Source: Lachnospiraceae bacterium
GTDB taxonomy: Bacteria; Bacillota; Clostridia; Lachnospirales; Lachnospiraceae
Assembly (NCBI GenBank): GCA_900751995.1
Contig: CAADTP010000060.1
Coordinates: 1-24,938 of the forward strand
Reading direction: 5' to 3'
Length of the DNA stretch: 24,938 bases
In this document: positions 7,188 through 14,573 of the stretch, one piece after another
Numbering within the stretch: the first letter of the stretch is position 1
How the letters are laid out: each line of letters starts with the position of its first letter
Translations under genes and position numbers: made by a program
Notes under the pieces: generated by a model
What the model was told of the DNA's origin: nothing
Seen by the model: the letters and a program-made list of their open reading frames with translations, nothing else
Database searches by the model: none

Positions 7188-8069
7188 ATGCGTTTAAAAG
7201 CAATGGCAAAGATCAATCTCGGACTTGATGTTCTGGGAAAGAGAGAGGACGGTTATCATGAGGTACGCATGATCATGCAGACCATCCGTATGTATGATAT
7301 CCTGGATATCAGAAAGACCAGACGGCCGGGGATCGTACTGACGACCAATCTTCCGTTTATTCCTACAGATCAGAGAAATCTTGTATATAAGGCAGCACAG
7401 ATGCTGATGGAGGAGTTCGATGTTGAAGAGGGACTTTCCATCAAGCTTCGTAAATTTATCCCGGTGGCAGCAGGCATGGCAGGAGGCAGCTCCGATGCAG
7501 CGGCCGCATTTGTGGGTGTGAACCGGATGTTCCATTTAGGGCTTACTGAAGAACAGCTGATGGAACGTGCAGTAAAGGTCGGAGCAGATGTTCCGTATTG
7601 TATCATGCGGGGAACAGCTCTTGCGGAGGGAATCGGAGAGAAGCTGACCAGACTTCCGGAAGTTCCGAAATGTTATGTTCTGATAGGAAAACCGGGAATC
7701 AATGTTTCCACAAAAACAGCCTATGAGAATCTGAATCTGGAAGGGATCGGAAAACATCCGGACATCGATGGACTCATCGGAGCTATCAGAAATAATGATC
7801 TGTATGCCATGGCATCCAGAATGGAGAATGTATTTGAACCGGGGATCATCCGACAGTATCCTGTGATCGGCAATATCAAGAACCTTATGGAAGAAAAAGG
7901 TGCGCTGAAAGCCGTGATGAGCGGAAGCGGTCCTACTGTGTTTGGAATCTTTGATAACAGGGATAAGATGGCCGCGGCAGCCAGAAGCCTCAGAAAGAGC
8001 GGGCTTGCAAAGACTGTATTTGCCACGGATATTTACAATAGAGATGGAGGAGTTACAAATGACAAGTGA
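7188..8069 (+). CDS. ispE: 4-diphosphocytidyl-2-C-methyl-D-erythritol kinase
   Basis: IspE is the GHMP-family kinase that phosphorylates CDP-methylerythritol in the non-mevalonate isoprenoid pathway, which supplies undecaprenyl carrier for wall synthesis. The N-terminus MRLKAMAKINLGLDVLGKR and the GHMP ATP-binding loop PVAAGMAGGSSDAAAA are typical. The C-terminal VMSGSGPTVFGIF is also a family motif. The start at 7188 is chosen over ATG 7176 because GGAGGGG (7178-7184) is a strong ribosome site placed 3-4 bases before it and overlapping the earlier ATG. The product is 293 residues. Its last 11 bases overlap the next gene, which suggests translational coupling. Confidence 0.95.
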   Translation: MRLKAMAKINLGLDVLGKREDGYHEVRMIMQTIRMYDILDIRKTRRPGIVLTTNLPFIPTDQRNLVYKAAQMLMEEFDVEEGLSIKLRKFIPVAAGMAGGSSDAAAAFVGVNRMFHLGLTEEQLMERAVKVGADVPYCIMRGTALAEGIGEKLTRLPEVPKCYVLIGKPGINVSTKTAYENLNLEGIGKHPDIDGLIGAIRNNDLYAMASRMENVFEPGIIRQYPVIGNIKNLMEEKGALKAVMSGSGPTVFGIFDNRDKMAAAARSLRKSGLAKTVFATDIYNRDGGVTNDK

Positions 8070-8760
8070 TTTTTCTGTGGATATGAATGAATATCTGCCG
8101 CTTCGGGATGTTGTTTTTAACACCTTGCGGCAGGCAATCCTGAAGGGAGAGCTGAAGCCGGGCGAAAGACTTCTGGAGATCGCCCTTGCAGAGCGTCTTG
8201 GCGTGAGCAGAACACCGGTGCGTGAGGCTATGCGCAAGCTGGAGCAGGAAGGTCTTGTAGTGATGATCCCACGCAGAGGTGCACAGGTAGCCAGCATCAC
8301 AGAAAAGGATCTGAACGATGTTCTGGAGGTGCGTATCGCCCTCGAAAATGTTGCCATAGAAAAAGCGTGCAAGCTGATCACAGAGGATGAGCTGGGAAGG
8401 CTCTGGGTGGCAGCCAAGGAATTTGAAAAAACAAAAGCAGAGGGAAATCTGGTCCGTCTGGCGGAAACCGATGTGGCTTTCCACGAGATCATATATCAGG
8501 CTTCTGATAATAAGCGTCTGAATCAGGTCCTGAATAATCTCCGTGAGCAGATGTATCGTTATCGTGTAGAGTATCTGAAGGAGGAGCAGACAAGAAATCT
8601 TCTGGTTAGTGAGCATGAAGAGCTGGTAAAAGCCATCCGTGAAGGAGATGTGCAAAAGGCGCAGGATATTTCTTTCCATCATCTGGAGAATCAACGAAAA
8701 GCGATCATCCGTACTATCCGCGCGGAGAATGAGGCCAAAGAGGCCGAGAAAAAAGAATAA
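8059..8760 (+). CDS. GntR family transcriptional regulator with FCD domain
   Basis: The product is 233 residues. Residues 14-75 form a GntR winged helix-turn-helix (PGERLLEIALAERLGVSRT followed by PVREAMRKLEQEGLV). A helical FCD ligand domain follows, with the Asp/His residues that usually bind metal or ligand (TDVAFHEI, SEHEELV, SFHHLENQ). FCD regulators commonly sense carboxylic acids or sugar acids, but the effector here cannot be read. The start ATG 8059 has GGAGG upstream and lies inside the end of ispE in another frame. No catabolic target gene is adjacent, so its regulon is unknown. A terminator follows 26 bases after the stop. Confidence 0.93.
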   Translation: MTSDFSVDMNEYLPLRDVVFNTLRQAILKGELKPGERLLEIALAERLGVSRTPVREAMRKLEQEGLVVMIPRRGAQVASITEKDLNDVLEVRIALENVAIEKACKLITEDELGRLWVAAKEFEKTKAEGNLVRLAETDVAFHEIIYQASDNKRLNQVLNNLREQMYRYRVEYLKEEQTRNLLVSEHEELVKAIREGDVQKAQDISFHHLENQRKAIIRTIRAENEAKEAEKKE

Positions 8761-8783
8761 GAACCGGATATGCGGGAATATTA

Positions 8784-8814
8784 AGAGAGATGTCATTGGG
8801 GCATCTCTTTTTTT
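8784..8814 (+). terminator. Intrinsic terminator after the GntR gene
   Basis: AGAGATG (8786-8792) pairs with CATCTCT (8802-8808) around a 9-base loop and runs into seven or more T (8808-8814). Confidence 0.85.
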
Positions 8815-8830
8815 AACCGAATCAAGTAAG

Positions 8831-8869
8831 TCCCCTGTTTCAATTGCGAAAAGCAATAAGCAGTGGGGG
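8831..8869 (+). promoter_or_regulatory. Bulged hairpin in the germination operon leader
   Basis: An inner stem ATTGC-GAAAA-GCAAT (8843-8857) is nested in an outer stem made of TCCCCTG (8831-8837) and CAGTGGGGA (8861-8869), the latter with a two-base bulge. It lies just upstream of the gerA-like gene and has no T-run. I do not see a confident sigma-A promoter here; a forespore sigma-G promoter would be expected for germination genes but I could not identify one with confidence. Confidence 0.35.
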
Positions 8870-8895
8870 AACTTGCTGTAAAGGATGGTGACTTT

Positions 8896-10392
8896 ATGGA
8901 AACAAGGAAGATATCGATATCTCTTCATGAAAATGAATCGTATATCCGGAAACGGTGTGAAAACTGCGATGATATCCTGATCAGGCCCATGCGCCTTGGT
9001 GAGGGACATAAGGCGGACTGTCTGATGGTCTATATTGAGGTTGCGGTTTCAAACATGATGCTGGATGATTCTGCTATCGGAAAAATGATCAATCATTTCT
9101 GGGAGATCCCGGAGGAAAAGATCCGGGAATTTATCCGCCGAAACAGTCTTGGAATTGCAGATGTGAAGGAGCTGTCTTCCATGGAGGAGGTATTTGGTGC
9201 CATTCTTTCGGGAAATGCAGTTTTCTTTCTGGATGGATACGACAAAGCAATGAAAATTTCCAGTAAAGGATATCCGGGGCTGGCTGTATCAGAGGTGAAA
9301 ACGGAAAAGGTCCTCAGAGGCTCCAAGGAGGGGTTCTGTGACAGTGTAAAAACCAATACGGCCCTTGTGAGAAAGCGGATCCGGGATACCAGGCTGAAGG
9401 TGGAACAGAGCAGCATCGGTGTACGCTCCAATACGGTGGTACAGCTTCTTTATGTGGAGGATCTGGTCCATGAGGAGCTTCTGACTGCTGTGAAAGAGCG
9501 CCTGGAATCTTTTGCAGTGGACGGGATCCTGGACAGCGGGATGCTGGAACAGCTGACAGAAGAAGCATGGTATTCTCCCTTTCCTCAGTTTCAGACAACG
9601 GAGCGGCCGGACCGGGCTGCCCAGGAGCTGCTGAATGGAAAAGCAGTTCTGCTCTGCGACAATTCGCCGGTGGCACTGGTGGTTCCCGGAGCATTCAACA
9701 GTTTTATGGAAAGCAGTGAAGACTGGTACAACCGTTTTGAGATGGCATCTTTCCTGCGGGTGCTCCGGTATCTGGCCATGGCTGTGGCAACGCTGCTCCC
9801 CGGACTTTATCTGGCTGTGATCCGGTTTCATACACAGATCCTTCCGGCGAATCTGATCCTTTCCTTTGCACAGGCAAGAGATGGCGTTCCATTTTCCAGT
9901 GTAGTGGAGCTGGTGTTCCTGGAACTGTCTTTTGAGTTGATACGGGAGGCTGGTGTGCGGATCCCGGGAGCTCTTGGAAATGCCATTGGGATCGTAGGAG
10001 GACTGATCATCGGACAGGCTGCGGTGGAGGCCAATCTTGTCAGCCCGGTGGTAGTGATCATCGTGGCACTGACAGCACTGGGATCACTGGCTATACCTAA
10101 TGAGGAATTTGCTTCTGCATTCCGGCTTCTGAAGTACGCTTTTCTGTTTCTGGGAGGATTTCTAGGTATATTCGGAATCGTGTTGGGACTGTATCTCACC
10201 ATGGCGCATCTGGCAGGACTTTTAAGCTTCGGTGTCCCATATCTGGTACCTTTTGTAGAGAAGAACAGTGAGACGGAAACCGGTGGAAGGATTTTGCGAC
10301 AGCCCTTCCGGAAGCGGAAATTCCGGCCGCTGTATGCCAGAAATGCCCAGAAACGCAGGCTTCGGACAAGGCCATGGAGCCGGAAAGGATAA
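8896..10392 (+). CDS. GerA family spore germination protein (germinant receptor A subunit)
   Basis: A subunits are inner-membrane spore proteins that sense germinants together with B and C subunits. The 498-residue product has a soluble N-terminal half and a membrane part from about residue 285 (LRYLAMAVATLLPGLYLAVI, then several hydrophobic helices to about residue 460). The conserved GerA stretches around VVELVFLELSFELIREAG and LGNAIGIVGGLIIGQAAVEA are both present. ATG 8896 is preferred to ATG 8863 because AAGGATGG sits 7 bases before it. The C-terminus is short and basic. The gene is followed almost immediately by the fused B-C subunit gene, so all receptor parts lie in one operon. The germinant cannot be predicted. 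Confidence 0.94.
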   Translation: METRKISISLHENESYIRKRCENCDDILIRPMRLGEGHKADCLMVYIEVAVSNMMLDDSAIGKMINHFWEIPEEKIREFIRRNSLGIADVKELSSMEEVFGAILSGNAVFFLDGYDKAMKISSKGYPGLAVSEVKTEKVLRGSKEGFCDSVKTNTALVRKRIRDTRLKVEQSSIGVRSNTVVQLLYVEDLVHEELLTAVKERLESFAVDGILDSGMLEQLTEEAWYSPFPQFQTTERPDRAAQELLNGKAVLLCDNSPVALVVPGAFNSFMESSEDWYNRFEMASFLRVLRYLAMAVATLLPGLYLAVIRFHTQILPANLILSFAQARDGVPFSSVVELVFLELSFELIREAGVRIPGALGNAIGIVGGLIIGQAAVEANLVSPVVVIIVALTALGSLAIPNEEFASAFRLLKYAFLFLGGFLGIFGIVLGLYLTMAHLAGLLSFGVPYLVPFVEKNSETETGGRILRQPFRKRKFRPLYARNAQKRRLRTRPWSRKG

Positions 10393-10397
10393 AGGTT

Positions 10398-12083
10398 ATG
10401 AGATTTGCGGAGAATAACAGGATTTCCCACAGACAGCTTTTTCGGCAGATCATACTGGTGTTTCCGGCGCCGTTTCTGCTGTGCCTGTTTAAGAATGGAG
10501 CGATGTTGGGCATCAGTGCCATGGCAGGGACAGCTGCTGCGGCCGTAGTGCTCTCTTTTTATGTAATCTGGCTGATACGTCTGACACCTGCATATGGAGA
10601 GCTTTCCAAAAGGACAGGAAGTTTTACTGTACGATTTATTGGCCTGTTCTTTTTGGTATATGTGATCGCAAGTTCGGCATTTCTTTCGGGCCTTCTGGGG
10701 GAGGTGATCCCGGAAAGTCTGATCAGCGGGATTTCCGGAAAATGGCTGTCTCTTCTTGCAGTTGCAGCCTGTAGTCTGGGAACGCATCGCGGAATGCAGA
10801 GAAGAGGGCGGATCGCTGAGGTGTCCGGAAGGATTTTTCTGGCAGGGATCCTTCTTCTGATGCTTTTATGTGCAGGGCAGGGAAAAACAGAGTACTTTAT
10901 GGAAGTGATGAAAGATCCGGAAACAGGATTTACAGGAGAGCGATGGCTCCATGATCTGTATACACTTTTGTGTGCTTTTTCAGGAGCAGGACTTCTTCCC
11001 TTCGGACTGGAGTATGCAAAAAAACAGGGAAGTGCCAGAAAACCTGTGATCCTGGCTTTTCTTACAGTTTGCGGGATCATTTTTGGAATGCAGCTCCTTC
11101 TTCCGGCAGTCTTTGGAGGTGCACGCCTTAAAAACGAGATCTGTCCGGTACTGCCTCTTCTGGAGGGTGCAGATCTTCCGGGAAACGTACTGGCGAGATT
11201 TGATGTGATATGGATGGGGTTTCTGGTATTCGGACTTTTGTTTTCTCTGGGAAGTTTGTTTCATTACGGAAATCAGATCGCGGAAAAAACTGGATTCGGG
11301 ACCGGTCGGTACTGGATCCCGGCAGCAGGCTGGCTGCTTTCCCTGTATGAGAGAAACGGGATGGGGATCCGGGAGTATTATGGCTGGTATCTGGGGTACA
11401 TCTTTGTGCCGTTTCTGCTTGTGATACAGCTTTTTCTCAGTACGGAAAACCGGGGAAGACGGAAGAAAAAAGTAACTGTGGCAGGACTTGTCCTGGTCAT
11501 CACTTTGACGGGATCAGGCTGTGCGGCAGTAGAACCGGAAAAAAGAGCTTATCCGCTGGCACTGGGGGCCGGTGTTTCAGAGAATGGCTTTGTGCTGAAA
11601 TATGCAATGCCGGATATGAGTACAGCTACCGGACAGGAAAAACCGGACGAAGATCCGATTTCTGTGCTGACTCTTTCCGGCCGGGACTTTCAGGAGATCG
11701 AGGCAGTTTACAACCGGTCTCAGGAAAAATTTCTGGATCTGGGTCATCTTGAAGTGCTGATCCTGGATGAACAGATCCTGGAAGAGGGATCCCGGGAAGC
11801 ATTGATCGGATATCTGAAGCAGGAAGAGCATATCGGAGAGGATGTCTACGTGTTCCGGACGGATATGCTGGGAGATGTTTTTCACTGGAAGGGAGCCCGG
11901 GAAAGCTCCATAGGGGAATACCTTCAGGGAATTCAGGAGAACCGCACATCCGGGCAGCAGAAGAAGGGTGTGACTCTGCGGGAGGTATATCATCAGTTCT
12001 GTCAGGATGGAACGCTGCCCTGGCTTCCGGAGATATGGGTGGAAGGTGAGCTTCTGGAAGTGGATTACGGCAGTAATGAATAG
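10398..12083 (+). CDS. Spore germination GerB permease fused to a truncated GerC-like domain
   Basis: The first 365 or so residues are a GerB/APC-type germination permease with about ten hydrophobic helices, beginning RISHRQLFRQIILVF. After a basic patch (RGRRKKK) comes a hydrophobic stretch ending LTGSGC at codon 11520-11522 (cysteine 375). A GerC-like N-terminal region follows (EKRAYPLALGAGVSENGFVL, then FLDLGHLEVLILDEQIL). GerC is normally a separate lipoprotein of about 370-400 residues; here only about 187 residues follow the cysteine, so the last GerC domain is missing. The frame is uninterrupted. ATG 10398 is 5 bases after the A-subunit stop and has AAAGG upstream. ATG 10374 would overlap that gene. 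The lipobox-like sequence could let lipoprotein processing split the fusion, or could simply act as an eleventh membrane helix. Confidence 0.9.
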   Translation: MRFAENNRISHRQLFRQIILVFPAPFLLCLFKNGAMLGISAMAGTAAAAVVLSFYVIWLIRLTPAYGELSKRTGSFTVRFIGLFFLVYVIASSAFLSGLLGEVIPESLISGISGKWLSLLAVAACSLGTHRGMQRRGRIAEVSGRIFLAGILLLMLLCAGQGKTEYFMEVMKDPETGFTGERWLHDLYTLLCAFSGAGLLPFGLEYAKKQGSARKPVILAFLTVCGIIFGMQLLLPAVFGGARLKNEICPVLPLLEGADLPGNVLARFDVIWMGFLVFGLLFSLGSLFHYGNQIAEKTGFGTGRYWIPAAGWLLSLYERNGMGIREYYGWYLGYIFVPFLLVIQLFLSTENRGRRKKKVTVAGLVLVITLTGSGCAAVEPEKRAYPLALGAGVSENGFVLKYAMPDMSTATGQEKPDEDPISVLTLSGRDFQEIEAVYNRSQEKFLDLGHLEVLILDEQILEEGSREALIGYLKQEEHIGEDVYVFRTDMLGDVFHWKGARESSIGEYLQGIQENRTSGQQKKGVTLREVYHQFCQDGTLPWLPEIWVEGELLEVDYGSNE

Positions 12084-12111
12084 ATGGGAGCCGGACTGTT
12101 AATAATACAGA

Positions 12112-12161
12112 TGATGATCAGTACGATAAATCGTACAGTATATCTCTGGATAAGATCATCA
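12112..12161. promoter_or_regulatory. Nested inverted repeats upstream of the small germination-locus gene
   Basis: A perfect 7-base inverted repeat, GTACGAT-AA-ATCGTAC (12121-12136), sits inside a wider pair TGATGATC (12112-12119) and GATCATCA (12154-12161). A short T-run follows at 12167-12171. It could be an operator, an RNA structure or a weak terminator after the germination fusion gene. Confidence 0.4.
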
Positions 12162-12188
12162 GAAGATTTTTGACAGGAGGGCTTGCTC

Positions 12189-12428
12189 ATGGAGCATATA
12201 AAAATGAAGAAGCATGTATTAAAAAAAGCAGGAGGGTTCCTTTTGCTCACGGCAGTGATCCTTGCAGGGAGTACCTGGGAGAGAAGAACTGCAGGTGATC
12301 GGCAGCCACAGTTTTATGCCTGGTGGGGAACGATCTACCCGGAATTCTGCTTTGAAAAAGCAGAGGATAACGGGGAAAATAAGCCGGTGAAGATATCCTT
12401 CTGGCTTGCGCAAGCCCTGGATTGGTGA
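12189..12428 (+). CDS. Small membrane-anchored protein of unknown function in the germination locus
   Basis: The product has 79 residues. A basic start (MEHIKMKKHVLKKAG) leads to one hydrophobic segment (GFLLLTAVILAG), which would be a membrane anchor or signal peptide. The remaining 50 residues are rich in aromatic residues (QFYAWWGTIYPEFCF, ISFWLAQALDW). There is a strong ribosome site AGGAGGG (12175-12181) 7 bases before ATG 12189, which is the main reason for calling it a gene. I do not recognise the family. It follows the germination fusion gene by about 105 bases and may be a small accessory of the receptor, but that is inference. The murI promoter overlaps its last codons. Confidence 0.62.
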   Translation: MEHIKMKKHVLKKAGGFLLLTAVILAGSTWERRTAGDRQPQFYAWWGTIYPEFCFEKAEDNGENKPVKISFWLAQALDW

Positions 12429-12434
12429 TACAAT
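12406..12434 (+). promoter_or_regulatory. Sigma-A-like promoter of murI
   Basis: TTGCGC (12406-12411) and TACAAT (12429-12434) are separated by 17 bases. The -35 box lies inside the end of the small upstream gene. The -10 box begins right after its stop codon. Confidence 0.6.
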
Positions 12435-12484
12435 ATTTCAACGGACCAATCACGTTCGATTAATTATTTCAGGAGATAAGATCA

Positions 12485-13306
12485 ATGAATATAGACAGAA
12501 ACGCACCGGTGGGTGTGTTTGATTCCGGTATCGGAGGACTGACAGTAGCCCGGGAGATCATGCGCAATCTCCCATCGGAAAAAATCGTATATTTCGGAGA
12601 CACAGCCAGAGTTCCCTATGGAAGCAAATCCAGAGAAACGGTGATCCGTTATTCCCGCCAGATCATTCATTTTCTGCAGGAACAGAAGGTGAAGGCCATT
12701 GTGGTGGCCTGTAATACAGCCAGTGCATTTGCTCTGGATGCGGTGAAGGATGAACTGGATATCCCGATCCTTGGAGTGATCGAGGCCGGTGCCAAAGTTG
12801 CTGCCCAGGAAACCAGAAATAAACGGGTGGGCATTATCGGAACGGTGGGCACGGTAGGAAGCGGTATCCATGCCTCTTATCTGAAGGAACTGGATCCGGA
12901 GATCACCGTGATCGGAAAAGCGTGCCCGCTGTTTGTTCCGCTGGTAGAAGAGGGCTGGTATCATGATCCGGTCACCGAGGAAGTTGCCAGAAGATATCTG
13001 AAGGAGCTGCAGGAGCAGGAGATCGATACACTGATCCTCGGATGTACGCACTATCCTCTTTTAAGATCTACCATCCGCAAGATCATGGGTGAGGAGGTCT
13101 GCCTTGTGAATCCTGCATATGAGACGGCGCTGGAGCTTAAAAAGTTACTCTCCAGACTGGATCTTGCCAGCAATGAGGTAGCACAGGAGGAATTCCCGTA
13201 TCGCTTTTATGTAAGTGATCTTGCAGAGAAGTTTAAGGATTTTGCCAATTCCATCCTGCCGTATAACGTAGAAAAAACACAGAAGATCGATATCGAAAAA
13301 TATTAA
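12485..13306 (+). CDS. murI: Glutamate racemase
   Basis: MurI interconverts L- and D-glutamate in the cytoplasm, without cofactor, to supply D-glutamate for peptidoglycan. The 273-residue product has the N-terminal GVFDSGIGGLTV and the two catalytic cysteines in VVACNTASA (C76) and LGCTHYPLL (C187). YFGDTARVPYG is also typical. CAGGAGA precedes the ATG by about 9 bases. The DUF1934 gene follows 32 bases after the stop without a terminator, so the two probably form one transcript. Confidence 0.96.
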   Translation: MNIDRNAPVGVFDSGIGGLTVAREIMRNLPSEKIVYFGDTARVPYGSKSRETVIRYSRQIIHFLQEQKVKAIVVACNTASAFALDAVKDELDIPILGVIEAGAKVAAQETRNKRVGIIGTVGTVGSGIHASYLKELDPEITVIGKACPLFVPLVEEGWYHDPVTEEVARRYLKELQEQEIDTLILGCTHYPLLRSTIRKIMGEEVCLVNPAYETALELKKLLSRLDLASNEVAQEEFPYRFYVSDLAEKFKDFANSILPYNVEKTQKIDIEKY

Positions 13307-13338
13307 ACAGATCTGTACATAAATGATAGGAGAAAAGA

Positions 13339-13785
13339 ATGCAGAAAGAAGTTTTGATCCATGTAAGAGGGCTTCAGATGATGGATGCACAGGGGGATCA
13401 GGAACCTATAGAGATCATTGTTCCGGGACAGTATTATTTCCGCAATGGTTCTCATTACCTCAGATATGAGGAACTGCTGGATGAAACAGCAGAGCCCACC
13501 ATCAATTACATAAAAGTATCCGGAAAGGGTCTGGAAGTCAGCAAGAAGGGTCTGGTCAATGTACACATGGTATTTGAACAGGGCAAAAAAAACATGACCT
13601 ATTATACTACCCCTTACGGAACACTTCAGATGGGGATCTCAGCTACGAATCTGGAGCTGACGGAAAGCGAAGAGAACCTTCAGATCAAAGCAGATTATGC
13701 GCTGGATATGAATGAAGAACATGTGGCAGACTGCTATCTGGCAATCCAGGTACAGCCAAGAGACTGCAAGGATTTTGTTTTATAG
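13339..13785 (+). CDS. DUF1934 domain-containing protein (YwiB-like beta-barrel)
   Basis: The 148-residue protein looks all-beta and has no signal peptide. Its pattern (VLIHVRGLQ, RNGSHYLRYEE, MTYYTTPYGTLQMGI, then a final IQV) matches the DUF1934 family, small calycin-like barrels of unknown role found in Firmicutes. Its start has AGGAGAA 7-8 bases upstream. The position directly after murI hints at an envelope or housekeeping role, but no function is established. A bidirectional terminator follows. Confidence 0.85.
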   Translation: MQKEVLIHVRGLQMMDAQGDQEPIEIIVPGQYYFRNGSHYLRYEELLDETAEPTINYIKVSGKGLEVSKKGLVNVHMVFEQGKKNMTYYTTPYGTLQMGISATNLELTESEENLQIKADYALDMNEEHVADCYLAIQVQPRDCKDFVL

Positions 13786-13829
13786 ATCCTGCAGAAAATA
13801 AAAGATATATAATTACACTACATAAGAAA

Positions 13830-13875
13830 AGCCGCCGTGCATCAGGGGAATTCCTGAAAGCATGGCGGCTGTTTT
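13830..13875. terminator. Bidirectional terminator between the DUF1934 gene and the leftward gene
   Basis: AGCCGCCGTGC (13830-13840) pairs with GCATGGCGGCT (13860-13870), and TCAGG with CCTGA continues the stem inside. GTTTT follows on the plus strand. TTTTCTT follows on the minus strand. Confidence 0.8.
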
Positions 13876-13884
13876 GGATTCTGA

Positions 13885-14325
13885 TCATTTACGGAATCTT
13901 GCGAGGAAGCCTTTTTTCTTCTTCTGTGGTGCTTCGAGAGAACCACGGATTCCTTTTACGCCAACGATGTAAAGACCGCTGACTTCAGCTTTGATCTCTT
14001 TTTTGACCGGGATCAGATCAAAAACTTTTTCATCTGCAATAAGGATGTTGATCTTCGGACCGACTTTGGCTTTTACGATCGGAAGCTTGGACCGGCGCAT
14101 AAGCTTAGGTGTCTGGTCGATGACCATCTGCGGAAGTCCGGAATCTTTCAGCGGCATCCGTTTTTTATCGATGACCAGCATGGAAACTGTCTGCTTGTTA
14201 GCTTGGATCTGAGCCTGCTGTTCGTCCTGTTTTTTCTGAGCTTTTTTTCCGAAGAAATAGAGTGCGATCACTGCTGCGATCAGAATAACGAGGATGACCA
14301 GAAGAACGATGGTAACTGTACTCAT
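13885..14325 (-). CDS. Single-pass membrane protein of unknown function
   Basis: The 146-residue product begins with a hydrophobic helix (STVTIVLLVILVILIAAVIA). A charged, glutamine- and lysine-rich linker follows (GKKAQKKQDEQQAQIQANK), then a compact domain with beta-like segments (SMLVIDKKRM, LPIVKAKVGPKINILIADEK, SGLYIVGVKGIRG) and a very basic end (KKKKGFLARFRK). There is no cleavage site or lipobox, so the domain is probably cytoplasmic and tethered. AGGGGGA lies about 7 bases before the ATG. The overall shape recalls YajC-like small tethered proteins, but the sequence does not let me assign it. It has its own promoter and diverges from the NodB-like genes. Confidence 0.78.
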   Translation of the reverse strand: MSTVTIVLLVILVILIAAVIALYFFGKKAQKKQDEQQAQIQANKQTVSMLVIDKKRMPLKDSGLPQMVIDQTPKLMRRSKLPIVKAKVGPKINILIADEKVFDLIPVKKEIKAEVSGLYIVGVKGIRGSLEAPQKKKKGFLARFRK

Positions 14326-14382
14326 TTGAGAATCCCCCTGTATATATATTTGTTTCGCAATCGGTTACATTACGCAAACAAC

Positions 14383-14411
14383 ATTTTAGCATTGTTTCAT
14401 CAAAAAGGCAA
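14383..14411 (-). promoter_or_regulatory. Sigma-A-like promoter of the leftward membrane protein gene
   Basis: On the minus strand TTGCCT (14406-14411) and TAAAAT (14383-14388) are separated by 17 bases. The leader to the ATG at 14325 is about 50 bases. Confidence 0.6.
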
Positions 14412-14441
14412 TTAAAAAAGTGAAAAAGACAGGTGGAACGG

Positions 14442-14470
14442 TGGAAATTTCAGCAGTTACCAGTTATAAT
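14442..14470 (+). promoter_or_regulatory. Possible promoter of the first NodB-like gene
   Basis: TGGAAA (14442-14447) and a perfect TATAAT (14465-14470) are 17 bases apart. The -35 box is weak (four of six matches). It lies about 30 bases from the divergent promoter. Confidence 0.5.
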
Positions 14471-14573
14471 GATTACGATGCAGTTCATCTGTGTATGCTG
14501 CAGAGAATACAGGACATAACTATCTTTGAGCTAACATATGTAATGGATAAACCAGAGATGGAGGAAATATTAT

